Shown in pieces: positions 42,886 to 50,011 of a stretch of DNA of 64,000 bases. The DNA comes from Prevotella sp. UBA2754. Lineage in GTDB: Bacteria; Bacteroidota; Bacteroidia; Bacteroidales; Bacteroidaceae. The notes beneath the pieces were generated by a model. That model saw nothing but the letters and a program-made list of their open reading frames with translations, had not been told where the DNA came from and searched no databases. The stretch is taken from positions 133,225 to 197,224 of the forward strand of contig DEJG01000019.1 in assembly GCA_002353295.1 (NCBI GenBank). The letters are read 5' to 3'. Made by a program: the position numbers and the translations under genes. The first letter of the stretch is position 1. Every line of letters starts with the position of its first letter.

Positions 42886-45666
42886 ATGGAATCACTGTTC
42901 TTAACAAACTATTCAGAGCAAACATTCTTAGACAAAATCAAGCAATGTCTGAGAACGTGCCAATCATTCTGTTTTTCTGTTAGTTTCATAAAAAGAGCAG
43001 GACTTGTTTTGCTGTCGCAAGATATTAAGGCAGCTATTGAAAGAGGAGTAGAAGGGAAACTGATAACGACTACATATCAAAACTTCACGGACGTAGAGTC
43101 CTTAAAGTTCTTTTTGAATTTAGCTAATCACCCTAACTTTGAATGCCATTTAGATTATGATTGTTTCTATGATGAGAAAAATTATGAAAAGTATGGTTTT
43201 CATTCCAAGGGATATCTATTCGATTACGGCTCTGAGTCAGAACTCATTATTGGATCATCGAACATAACGAGGTTTGCGTTGCTAAAGAATATTGAGTGGG
43301 ACATGATGCTCAGACTCTCCAAAGAAGATGAAACGCTTCTGAATGCTCAAGAGGAATTTGACCATTTGTGGGATAAAACGCTGCCATTAGACACAGCCCT
43401 AATTAACAAATACGCTCAACGGCTAAACTTTGCCATAGAACGCTGGGACATGGATTACGATTTAGCTGCACATGAGATTAAGCCCAACTATATGCAAAGG
43501 AAAGCACTGAGAGAGCTTAATCGCTATAGGGCGATGGGGCAAGACAAGGCACTTGTTGTTGCAGCAACAGGTAGTGGTAAAACCTATTTGGCTGCTTTTG
43601 ATGCACTGAACTTTGCCCCAGAACGTCTTTTGTATATAGTACATGAAGGTTCTATTCTAAAACGTTCACTTGCTACATTTCAAACCGTATTTGGCGGTGA
43701 TGTTTTCATGGGCGAATACACAGGCGAACACAAAGATTTAGATGCACCGTTTTTATTCTCTACAAATGTTTCGATGTGTCGGGCATTGGAATTGTTTGAC
43801 AAAAAACAGTTTGACTACATTATCATCGACGAATGCCACCATGCAGCTGCTGATTCCTACAAAAAAATCATCGATTATTTTGAACCGGAGTTCTTGCTTG
43901 GCTTAACCGCTACGCCTGAGCGAATGGACAATCAAGATGTCTATGAGTTGTTTGGGAATAATGTTCCCTATGAGCTGAGACTTCGTGATGCTTTAGTTAA
44001 CGACTTGATCGTACCTTTCAAATATTATGGCATACGCGACGAACGTGTGGATTTCTCTAAAGAGAACGAGCGTAGGATGATTTCTCAATTTGTTACAGAC
44101 GAACATTGTGAGTTTGTAGTTGAACATATAGAGAAATATCGTGTCCCCAACCAGAAGCTCAAGGCTTTGGCTTTCTGCAAAACTATATCACATGCTAAGA
44201 TGATGGCAGAGGCATTGGAGCCTTATTACAAAACGGCCTATCTGACGGGTAAGAATGATACAGGCGAACGTGTAAGAGCATATGAAGACTTGCAAAGTGA
44301 CAGGGAGGGTACATTAGAAATTCTCTGTGCCGTTGACATCCTTAATGAGGGCGTTGATATACCTGGCGTTAACATGGTGCTTTTTTTGCGTCCAACCGAA
44401 TCATCTACTATCTTTATTCAGCAGTTGGGACGTGGATTGCGTAAGTATGACAATAAGAACTATGTCCCAATTGTTGACTTTATCGGAAACAACTATAAGC
44501 GCAGTGCCCAGATAGCCTTGGCTTTAGGTGGCTTGGCTCAGAAGTTTGTCATGGAAAAAAGATTGTTGATAGCATTGGTAAGGGATGATTTCAAACCTTT
44601 GGGACTGGAACAATATGGCGTAGAAATCAATATCGACAGTCTGTCGAAAGATGAGATTCTTAACTATGTAGAGAATGAGAACTTCTATAGTCTCAAGTAT
44701 ATGAAACAAGACTACAACAACTTTAAGAAGTATATCAATTCTCCAACCTATCCTAGACACATGGACTATCTGAATAGCGATAGTGCACCAGACTTATTGA
44801 AGTTTATGCAAATAAAAATCAGCGGTAAGAAGACAAATTCTTATTATGGATTCTTGAAAGGAATTGAGGAAGAAAATCTGGTGGAGTTCAGCGATGATCA
44901 GGAGACTGTGATCAACTACTTGTCTGGGCTTTTACAGTTAGTTAGACCTCATGACTATCTGATTTGCAAATTTCTGTTGGAAGATGACCATAGTATAAAG
45001 TCGATAGAAGAAAAAGTAAAGGAGGAAGTCCAGAATTATCAAAAAAAAGAGTTTAATCACGCATTAGAGTATTTGGAGAAAAGTCGCACTATCATTACTG
45101 ATGGTGATGCCATCAGTTTGGGATGTAAAATAGAATCTGAGTTCAAGAACTATTTATCAGATCTTATCGAATATGGTTTGACCAAATACAAAGCAGATTA
45201 TGCAAATAACACTAGCATGTTCTTGCTATGGAACGACTACAGATACGACCAAGTTCAGATAAAAAGGTGTATTAATCCAGGCTACACGGCTGTGGGTACA
45301 TATTATGGCTCAGAGGGTGATGTATATATTTTTGCATCCATCAAAAAAGATGTTGCAGAAGGCATGGAGCATTTGAATTACAAAGACAAATTCCTTGAAC
45401 CCTCAGTATTCCAATGGGAGTGCAAGGCAAATATAAGTGATATCGAATTGAACAAACTGAGAACAAGCAAGTTGATACATTTATTTATTCGTAAGATGGA
45501 AAGCGAAAATGGTATCACTCTACCTTTCACTTATGTTGGCAAAGGGAATCTGACCAATCCAAGACAATCTCAAAATGAAGAGCGTAAGCGCACATTCATC
45601 TTTGACATTCACATGGAACAAGAATTGCCCGATTATTTGCAATACGATTTTGGATTGACAAATTAA
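42886..45666 (+). CDS. PLD-nuclease-like / SF2 helicase / DUF3427 fusion protein
   Basis: A 926-residue protein. N-terminal phospholipase-D-like domain (about 1-160) with HSK (His106, Lys108) and GSSNITRFAL; superfamily-2 helicase core (about 200-560) with Walker A ATGSGKT (Lys232), DECH box (315-318), LGLTATPER, and motif VI region FIQQLGRGLRK; C-terminal DUF3427-like region (about 640-926, VGTYYGSEGDVYIFASIKK). Only one HxK half-site is seen, so an active PLD nuclease would need to dimerise. Proteins of this build act on DNA and are often found in defence or repair islands. A NUDIX gene follows after 23 bases, in one operon ending at the 47299 terminator. Confidence 0.88.
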   Translation: MESLFLTNYSEQTFLDKIKQCLRTCQSFCFSVSFIKRAGLVLLSQDIKAAIERGVEGKLITTTYQNFTDVESLKFFLNLANHPNFECHLDYDCFYDEKNYEKYGFHSKGYLFDYGSESELIIGSSNITRFALLKNIEWDMMLRLSKEDETLLNAQEEFDHLWDKTLPLDTALINKYAQRLNFAIERWDMDYDLAAHEIKPNYMQRKALRELNRYRAMGQDKALVVAATGSGKTYLAAFDALNFAPERLLYIVHEGSILKRSLATFQTVFGGDVFMGEYTGEHKDLDAPFLFSTNVSMCRALELFDKKQFDYIIIDECHHAAADSYKKIIDYFEPEFLLGLTATPERMDNQDVYELFGNNVPYELRLRDALVNDLIVPFKYYGIRDERVDFSKENERRMISQFVTDEHCEFVVEHIEKYRVPNQKLKALAFCKTISHAKMMAEALEPYYKTAYLTGKNDTGERVRAYEDLQSDREGTLEILCAVDILNEGVDIPGVNMVLFLRPTESSTIFIQQLGRGLRKYDNKNYVPIVDFIGNNYKRSAQIALALGGLAQKFVMEKRLLIALVRDDFKPLGLEQYGVEINIDSLSKDEILNYVENENFYSLKYMKQDYNNFKKYINSPTYPRHMDYLNSDSAPDLLKFMQIKISGKKTNSYYGFLKGIEEENLVEFSDDQETVINYLSGLLQLVRPHDYLICKFLLEDDHSIKSIEEKVKEEVQNYQKKEFNHALEYLEKSRTIITDGDAISLGCKIESEFKNYLSDLIEYGLTKYKADYANNTSMFLLWNDYRYDQVQIKRCINPGYTAVGTYYGSEGDVYIFASIKKDVAEGMEHLNYKDKFLEPSVFQWECKANISDIELNKLRTSKLIHLFIRKMESENGITLPFTYVGKGNLTNPRQSQNEERKRTFIFDIHMEQELPDYLQYDFGLTN

Positions 45667-45689
45667 GGAGAAACAATGGCTATAAGAGT

Positions 45690-46079
45690 ATGAAGCAGAT
45701 AGAAGTAGTAGCAGCTATTATACATGATGACCTAGGGCGCATCTTCGCCACGCAGCGTGGATATGGGGATTTCAAGGATTACTGGGAGTTTCCTGGTGGG
45801 AAGATGGAGCCAGAGGAAACGGCTGAGGATGCTTTGAAACGTGAGATATGGGAGGAACTGGAAACACAGATTGTGGTTGAACGATTTGTGAAAACGATAG
45901 AGTATGATTACCCGCAGTTCCATCTCACAATGCATTGCTATCTCTGTCATGTGGAGAGTGGCCATTTAGAGTTGAAGGAACATGAAGCAGCTAAGTGGTT
46001 GCATACGAAGGAACTGGATAGTGTAAACTGGCTCCCAGCAGACTGGGATTTTGTGAAAAATTGGACAAAAGTATTATAA
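45690..46079 (+). CDS. NUDIX pyrophosphohydrolase, copy 1
   Basis: A 129-residue MutT/NudG-like hydrolase with an intact Nudix box (GGKMEPEETAEDALKREIWE followed by ELET) and N-terminal VVAAIIHDDLGRIFATQRGYG. Such enzymes hydrolyse (deoxy)nucleoside triphosphates, especially oxidised or cytidine forms. It is closely similar along its length, at DNA level too, to copy 3 (49621-49998) and to the start of copy 2 (48986). Lying right behind the helicase, it is probably part of that system rather than a housekeeping MutT. Confidence 0.9.
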   Translation: MKQIEVVAAIIHDDLGRIFATQRGYGDFKDYWEFPGGKMEPEETAEDALKREIWEELETQIVVERFVKTIEYDYPQFHLTMHCYLCHVESGHLELKEHEAAKWLHTKELDSVNWLPADWDFVKNWTKVL

Positions 46080-46091
46080 ATCATAGTTATC

Positions 46092-46394
46092 ATGCAGTCC
46101 AAAATGCATGGAATTCTTTATCGCATGGAGAATAACGTTATTTCAAATTCCGAATTTGAGTGCATTGAATATGGTGGTACAAGGTATCCAATACGGTATG
46201 TCTGTTTTTGGAACATGAATGTGCGTATTGCTACTATATCACTTGAGAAATCTTTGTTTGATGAAGAAACAGGATTGCCGACATCTCGGGAGGCGGAATC
46301 CATAGATGAGACTCTCTTCTATTTCGTACAGGACAAGGAAATATTTTTACCCAAACATGAATTTTTACAACTTTTAGAAAAGCAGGTAGTATGA
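46092..46394 (+). CDS. Hypothetical protein of helicase operon
   Basis: A 100-residue soluble protein of no family I recognise. It starts at ATG 46092 or 46104 and has a central beta-rich region (FECIEYGGTRYPIRYVCFW) and an acidic C-terminal helix. It lies 12 bases after the NUDIX gene and overlaps the next gene by 4 bases, so it is translated with the nuclease-like protein and may be its partner or immunity factor; that is inference from spacing. Confidence 0.65.
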   Translation: MQSKMHGILYRMENNVISNSEFECIEYGGTRYPIRYVCFWNMNVRIATISLEKSLFDEETGLPTSREAESIDETLFYFVQDKEIFLPKHEFLQLLEKQVV

Positions 46395-46897
46395 TAAGAT
46401 ACCAATTCTTTCCTCGTTCAAGGGGAGTGACTAAAGATATACAAAACATTATTGATTGTTTCAAGACTGTGGAGTATGAGATTGATTCTTTTACCAAGAA
46501 TCTTGTTTCAAACGATGTGCTTGCTGTAGTTCGTCCACATATTGAAAAGCATGGGTTCAAAGTTGAAAGCGGCATGAGTAATGAAGAAAAGATTGACGTT
46601 CCAGTTTTGTTTGGTCAAGATAACCAGATAGACAAATCGTTTTATGCTGATGCCTTAAGTTCTGACGGTAGAATAGTAATAGAGGTGGAAGCAGGACAAG
46701 CGACAGAGAACCATCGCTTTTTGAAAGACATATTTGAAGCATGTATGATGTTTGATGTAGAATATCTCGTACTTGCTGTAAGGAATATTTACAGAAAGCA
46801 TGATGATTTCCAACGCGTATTTACATTTCTTGAAACATTGTACATCTCAAATCGTTTACAATTGCCATTGAAAGGAATACTACTTATCGGGTACTAA
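46391..46897 (+). CDS. Hypothetical protein with BamHI-like nuclease pattern
   Basis: A 168-residue soluble protein, family not recognised. The centre reads YADALSSDGRIVIEVEAGQ: Asp87, then Glu98-x-Glu100 at the end of a beta strand, followed by a helix and another strand (YLVLAVRNIY). This resembles the D...ExE active site of BamHI-type PD-(D/E)xK nucleases, in which Glu replaces the usual Lys. It is coupled to its neighbours by overlaps of 4 bases upstream and 1 base downstream. If it is a nuclease, the operon joins a helicase, a nucleotide hydrolase and a nuclease. Confidence 0.65.
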   Translation: MIRYQFFPRSRGVTKDIQNIIDCFKTVEYEIDSFTKNLVSNDVLAVVRPHIEKHGFKVESGMSNEEKIDVPVLFGQDNQIDKSFYADALSSDGRIVIEVEAGQATENHRFLKDIFEACMMFDVEYLVLAVRNIYRKHDDFQRVFTFLETLYISNRLQLPLKGILLIGY

Positions 46898-47082
46898 TGG
46901 GTAAATATTACGTTACAACAGAATTTCTTTATAGATCAACTACTGAGATTATAGCAGATTCGGTGGAGGAAGCAAAAATAATTTGGGAGAAAAAGTCTAT
47001 AGAGCAAGTTGTCGGCAAAAAGATTGTTGACATTAATGAGTTGGAAGATGGCATTGTAATAGCTATAGATAAAGAGTTATGA
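46897..47082 (+). CDS. Small hypothetical protein of helicase operon
   Basis: A 61-residue protein starting in the stop codon of the previous gene (TAATG). The pattern YYVTTEFLYRSTTEIIADSVEEAKIIW and a closing strand GIVIAID loosely resembles DpnD/PcfM-like small domains; this is weak. Last intact gene of the operon. Confidence 0.55.
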   Translation: MGKYYVTTEFLYRSTTEIIADSVEEAKIIWEKKSIEQVVGKKIVDINELEDGIVIAIDKEL

Positions 47083-47085
47083 TAC

Positions 47086-47292
47086 GTGAGGATACCAATG
47101 CGTCTGGCATGGAGAGAGAGCCTGCGCCAGTTGGCTAAAATGGGGTGGCACTGCATTACGGTATGGGAGTGTGAGCTGAAGCCTGCGAAGCGGGAAGAAA
47201 CGTTGGAATCACGTAAGTGGCTGAATGCCTTGAAACACAAAATCGTAGCTGCAAAGGAACGTGGCGAAGCTGTGTTCCTGACGGTTAAATGA
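47086..47292 (+). pseudogene. C-terminal fragment of a Vsr endonuclease gene
   Basis: Reads RQLAKMGWHCITVWECELKP followed by AKREETLES, the C-terminal core of very-short-patch-repair endonucleases, then a different tail. Bases 47124-47210 are nearly identical to 48785-48871 in the intact vsr gene (about two differences in 87). The N-terminal two thirds are missing, so it is a truncated duplicate. The terminator follows 6 bases after its stop. Confidence 0.75.
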
Positions 47293-47298
47293 GAAATG

Positions 47299-47343
47299 AA
47301 GAATCCCTGTTAAGCTATTGGGCTTGACAGGGATTCTTTTCTA
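47299..47343 (+). terminator. Strong intrinsic terminator of helicase operon
   Basis: A 17-bp stem (47299-47315 with 47322-47338, one G-T pair), 6-base loop, then TTTCT. It closes the unit that starts at the 42846 promoter. Confidence 0.88.
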
Positions 47344-47419
47344 CTCATATTTTTATATAGTTACTTATGTGGTTGTAAAATGATAGCTTAAAAATTCGTT
47401 TTTCTCTGAGAAAATTTTG

Positions 47420-47427
47420 TATCTTTG
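47420..47427 (+). promoter_or_regulatory. -7 promoter box of RhuM-Fic gene
   Basis: TATCTTTG, 21 bases before ATG 47449. The following GCGATGAAACGAAAGA recurs at 49112-49127, so this upstream region was duplicated. Confidence 0.65.
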
Positions 47428-47448
47428 TGGCGATGAAACGAAAGATTT

Positions 47449-48420
47449 ATGAATGAGCAGAATAAAATAGTTATCTACCAGACGGAGGATGGGCAGACAC
47501 AGATAGATGTCCGCATGGAGAATGAGACGGTGTGGCTTTCAACCAACCAAATGGCGTTGTTGTTTAATAGGGAAGAGTCGAATATCCGGCGGCATATCAT
47601 CAATGTCTTTAAGGAAGGGGAATTGCCAAAGGATAATAACGTGCATTTTTTACACGTTAATGGGGTAAAGAAACTTGTTCCTTTCTACACACTCGATGTC
47701 ATTATCTCTGTTGGATACCGTGTGAAGAGTAAGCGGGGCGTGCAGTTCCGCCAGTGGGCTAACAGGGTTTTGAAGGAGTATCTCGTGAAAGGTTATGCCG
47801 TCAACGAGCGGTTGCGCCATGAGCAGATAGGGGAATTGCGTCAACTGGTGGATGTGCTTGGCAGAACCGTACAGAGCCAGCCACTACCTCACTCTGTAGA
47901 GAACGAAGCCCTGTTTGAAGTGGTCACCGACTATGCCTATGCGCTCGATACGCTTGACAACTACGACTATGAACGGCTGACTATCGACAAGACGACGAAG
48001 GAGGAACCTTTCCATGCCACCTACGAAAATGCTATGGAGGAGATTCGTCGCCTGCGTGAAAAATTTGGTGGATCTGCCCTGCTTGGCAATGAGAAGGATG
48101 AGTCGTTCAAGAGCAGTATCGGGCAGATATACCAGACTTTTGGAGGTGAGGAACTCTACCCCAGTGTGGAGGAGAAGGCGTCCATGCTGCTCTATCTTGT
48201 CACGAAGAATCATTCGTTCAGCGATGGGAACAAGCGAATCGCTGCCACCCTGTTCCTTTGGTTCCTGAACAACAATGGCATCCTGTATAATCACGACCAT
48301 ACGAAACGCATTGCTGATAATACTCTTGTCGCCCTGACATTGATGATAGCGGAGAGTAGGACGGAAGAAAAAGACGTGATGGTGAAGGTGGTGGTGAACC
48401 TTATCAATAAGAATAACTGA
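47449..48420 (+). CDS. RhuM-like / Fic (Doc) fusion protein
   Basis: A 323-residue protein. N-terminal RhuM/DinD-like part (about 1-120: TVWLSTNQMALLFNREESNI, YRVKSKRGVQFRQWANRVLK) and a C-terminal Fic/Doc domain with motif HSFSDGNKR (His255). The Fic His and the GNKR loop are intact, so AMP or phosphate transfer to a protein target is possible. RhuM-family genes commonly lie in restriction and mobile islands. Followed by vsr after 20 bases, probably in one transcript. Confidence 0.87.
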   Translation: MNEQNKIVIYQTEDGQTQIDVRMENETVWLSTNQMALLFNREESNIRRHIINVFKEGELPKDNNVHFLHVNGVKKLVPFYTLDVIISVGYRVKSKRGVQFRQWANRVLKEYLVKGYAVNERLRHEQIGELRQLVDVLGRTVQSQPLPHSVENEALFEVVTDYAYALDTLDNYDYERLTIDKTTKEEPFHATYENAMEEIRRLREKFGGSALLGNEKDESFKSSIGQIYQTFGGEELYPSVEEKASMLLYLVTKNHSFSDGNKRIAATLFLWFLNNNGILYNHDHTKRIADNTLVALTLMIAESRTEEKDVMVKVVVNLINKNN

Positions 48421-48440
48421 AGGGATTAATCTAAAGATTT

Positions 48441-48989
48441 ATGGACCACTTAACTCCGCAACAACGGCACAAGAACATGGCGGCTATCAAGTCGAAGGAC
48501 ACGAAGCCGGAGATGATTGTGCGGCGGGGGCTGTGGAGTAGGGGATTCCGTTACCGTTTGAATCATAGGGGACTGCCTGGGCATCCTGACTTGGTGCTGA
48601 GGAAATACCGTACGTGTATTTTCGTGAATGGGTGTTTCTGGCATGGACACAAGGTGATGTCTGATGTAAGATGTAAGACGGAAGATAACATCGAGAGTTC
48701 TGAGTGCTGCAAGATTCCGAAGACGAATCGGAAGTTCTGGGTGGAGAAAATCAGAAGGAATAAGGAGCGGGATCATGAGGAGCAGCGCCAGTTGGCTAAA
48801 ATGGGGTGGCACTGCATCACGGTATGGGAGTGTGAGCTGAAGCCTGCGAAGCGGGAAGAAACGCTGGAATCCTTAGCATTTACGCTGAACCATATTTTCC
48901 TACAGGATAGGAGGAATAAGATAGACGATGTAAGGGGTGAAATAGAAGAATCCACTCAAATGCCTATGGCGGCGGAAGAAATGATATGA
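48441..48989 (+). CDS. vsr: Very short patch repair endonuclease, with repeat insertion
   Basis: A 182-residue Vsr-type nickase, which in other bacteria cuts at T:G mismatches made by deamination of 5-methylcytosine. Motifs: MDHLTPQQRHKNMAAIKSKD, GLPGHPDLVL (Asp50), GCFWHGH, KTNRKFWVEKIRRN and WHCITVWECEL. It is longer than E. coli Vsr (156): about 17 residues just after GCFWHGH are encoded by a tandem heptanucleotide repeat, next to the zinc and active site. A cytosine methyltransferase, the normal partner, is absent. The stop overlaps the start of a broken NUDIX gene. Confidence 0.85.
   Translation: MDHLTPQQRHKNMAAIKSKDTKPEMIVRRGLWSRGFRYRLNHRGLPGHPDLVLRKYRTCIFVNGCFWHGHKVMSDVRCKTEDNIESSECCKIPKTNRKFWVEKIRRNKERDHEEQRQLAKMGWHCITVWECELKPAKREETLESLAFTLNHIFLQDRRNKIDDVRGEIEESTQMPMAAEEMI
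48656..48690 (+). repeat. Five tandem heptanucleotides inside vsr
   Basis: Units GATGTCT, GATGTAA, GATGTAA, GACGGAA, GATAACA in a row (35 bases), in frame, right after the codons for GCFWHGH. Confidence 0.78.
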
Positions 48990-49063
48990 AACAGATAGAA
49001 GTTGTAGCAGCGATTATTCATGATGCGGATGGGCGGTTAATACCACGCAGCATTACGTGGTAG
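48986..49063 (+). pseudogene. NUDIX gene fragment, copy 2
   Basis: Begins MKQIEVVAAIIHDADGR exactly as NUDIX copy 3, overlaps the vsr stop (ATGA), then shifts frame and stops after 25 codons. A perfect 7-bp inverted pair TACCACG/CGTGGTA lies at the break. The Nudix box is lost. Confidence 0.8.
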
Positions 49064-49154
49064 ATACCTGTTCCGCTTGTCTTTCGTGCTTGTCTGGGCA
49101 TATATTTTGTAGCGATGAAACGAAAGAGATATTGTGCGCAGGAGGATGGTTTTC

Positions 49155-49236
49155 TTGCTAAAATGTGATTATTCTTGCTAAAATTGTTCGGAAAATGTGA
49201 TTTTTTGATTATATTTGCAGCCGGAAATGTGATTTT
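49155..49236 (+). promoter_or_regulatory. Repeat-bearing promoter of the AAA ATPase relic
   Basis: TTGCTAAAATGTGATT at 49155-49170, a partial copy at 49175-49185, and AAATGTGATTTT at 49193-49204 and 49225-49236 form direct repeats around a TATATTTG -7 box (49210-49217). They look like operator repeats left from an autoregulated gene. Confidence 0.5.
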
Positions 49237-49242
49237 CGAAAC

Positions 49243-49487
49243 ATGAAACTGCTAAGAAGGAAGATAGACAAGTATCTGGAGGATTGGAAAAACAATCCGT
49301 GGAGGTAAAAGCCAAGGATGGAGCGACGGCCTCGCTGAACAATCTCATCAAGTGGGATACTTATCCGGATGTGAAATACGGCATCAAACTCGGTTACAAG
49401 AACATAGGCTGGAACGGGCAGTTCTATACCTTTCCTTATTTTCTTACTTTTCTGCTGAAACGGTTCTTGAAAGATCGGGAAAGATAA
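49243..49487 (+). pseudogene. Internally deleted AAA ATPase (DUF4143 type)
   Basis: The N-terminal 21 codons (MKLLRRKIDKYLEDWKNNPW) match the start of Bacteroidota AAA/DUF4143 ATPases, and the frame from about 49300 encodes their C-terminus (VEVKAKDGATASLNNLIK, YGIKLGYKNIGWNGQFYTFP). The whole ATPase core between them is gone, with a frame change at the joint. Confidence 0.78.
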
Positions 49488-49493
49488 ATAACG

Positions 49494-49619
49494 ATGGATA
49501 AACTCACCCCCCAACAACGACATGCCAACATGGCGGCTATCGAGAAATTGGAATGTCGGAATGAAGAAATGAACGAAGAGAAGAATCCACTCAAATGCCA
49601 GTGGCGGCGGAAGAAATGA
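49494..49619 (+). pseudogene. Internally deleted vsr gene
   Basis: Begins MDKLTPQQRHANMAAI, the start of Vsr, and ends with DNA matching the 3' end of the intact vsr (49589-49620 vs 48958-48985), with a short unrelated joint. A 41-codon frame stays open and runs into the ATG of NUDIX copy 3, so it might still serve as a leader for translation of that gene. Confidence 0.75.
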
Positions 49620-49620
49620 T

Positions 49621-49998
49621 ATGAAACAGATTGAAGTAGTCGCAGCGATTATTCATGATGCGGACGGGCGGATATTTGCCACGCAACGTGGATATGGGGA
49701 TTTTAAGGATTACTGGGAGTTTCCTGGTGGGAAGATGGAACCGGGGGAAACTGCTGAGGATGCTTTAAAACGTGAGATATGGGAGGAACTGGAAACACGG
49801 ATTGTCATTGAGCGATTCGTGAAGACGATAGAGTGGGATTATCCGCAGTTTCATCTAACGTTGCACTGCTACTTTTGTCATGTAGAGAGTGGTCACCTGG
49901 AACTGAAAGAGCATGAGGCAGCCAAGTGGCTGCGTAAGGAGGAACTGGAGAGTGTGAACTGGCTCCCAGCAGACTGGGATTTGGTGAAAGAATTGTGA
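49621..49998 (+). CDS. NUDIX pyrophosphohydrolase, copy 3
   Basis: A 125-residue paralogue of copy 1 with an intact Nudix box (GGKMEPGETAEDALKREIWE). It follows the broken vsr gene by one base, whereas the intact vsr is followed by the broken NUDIX copy. It ends 13 bases before the arginine deiminase gene, which marks the right edge of the island. Confidence 0.9.
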   Translation: MKQIEVVAAIIHDADGRIFATQRGYGDFKDYWEFPGGKMEPGETAEDALKREIWEELETRIVIERFVKTIEWDYPQFHLTLHCYFCHVESGHLELKEHEAAKWLRKEELESVNWLPADWDLVKEL

Positions 49999-50011
49999 AT
50001 ATTATAGAAAT

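Noticed and set aside
48621..48650. Asn instead of His before GCFWHGH in Vsr taken as a lost catalytic residue
   Set aside because: Vsr-like proteins vary at this position, so the substitution alone does not show inactivity; only the repeat insertion is reported.
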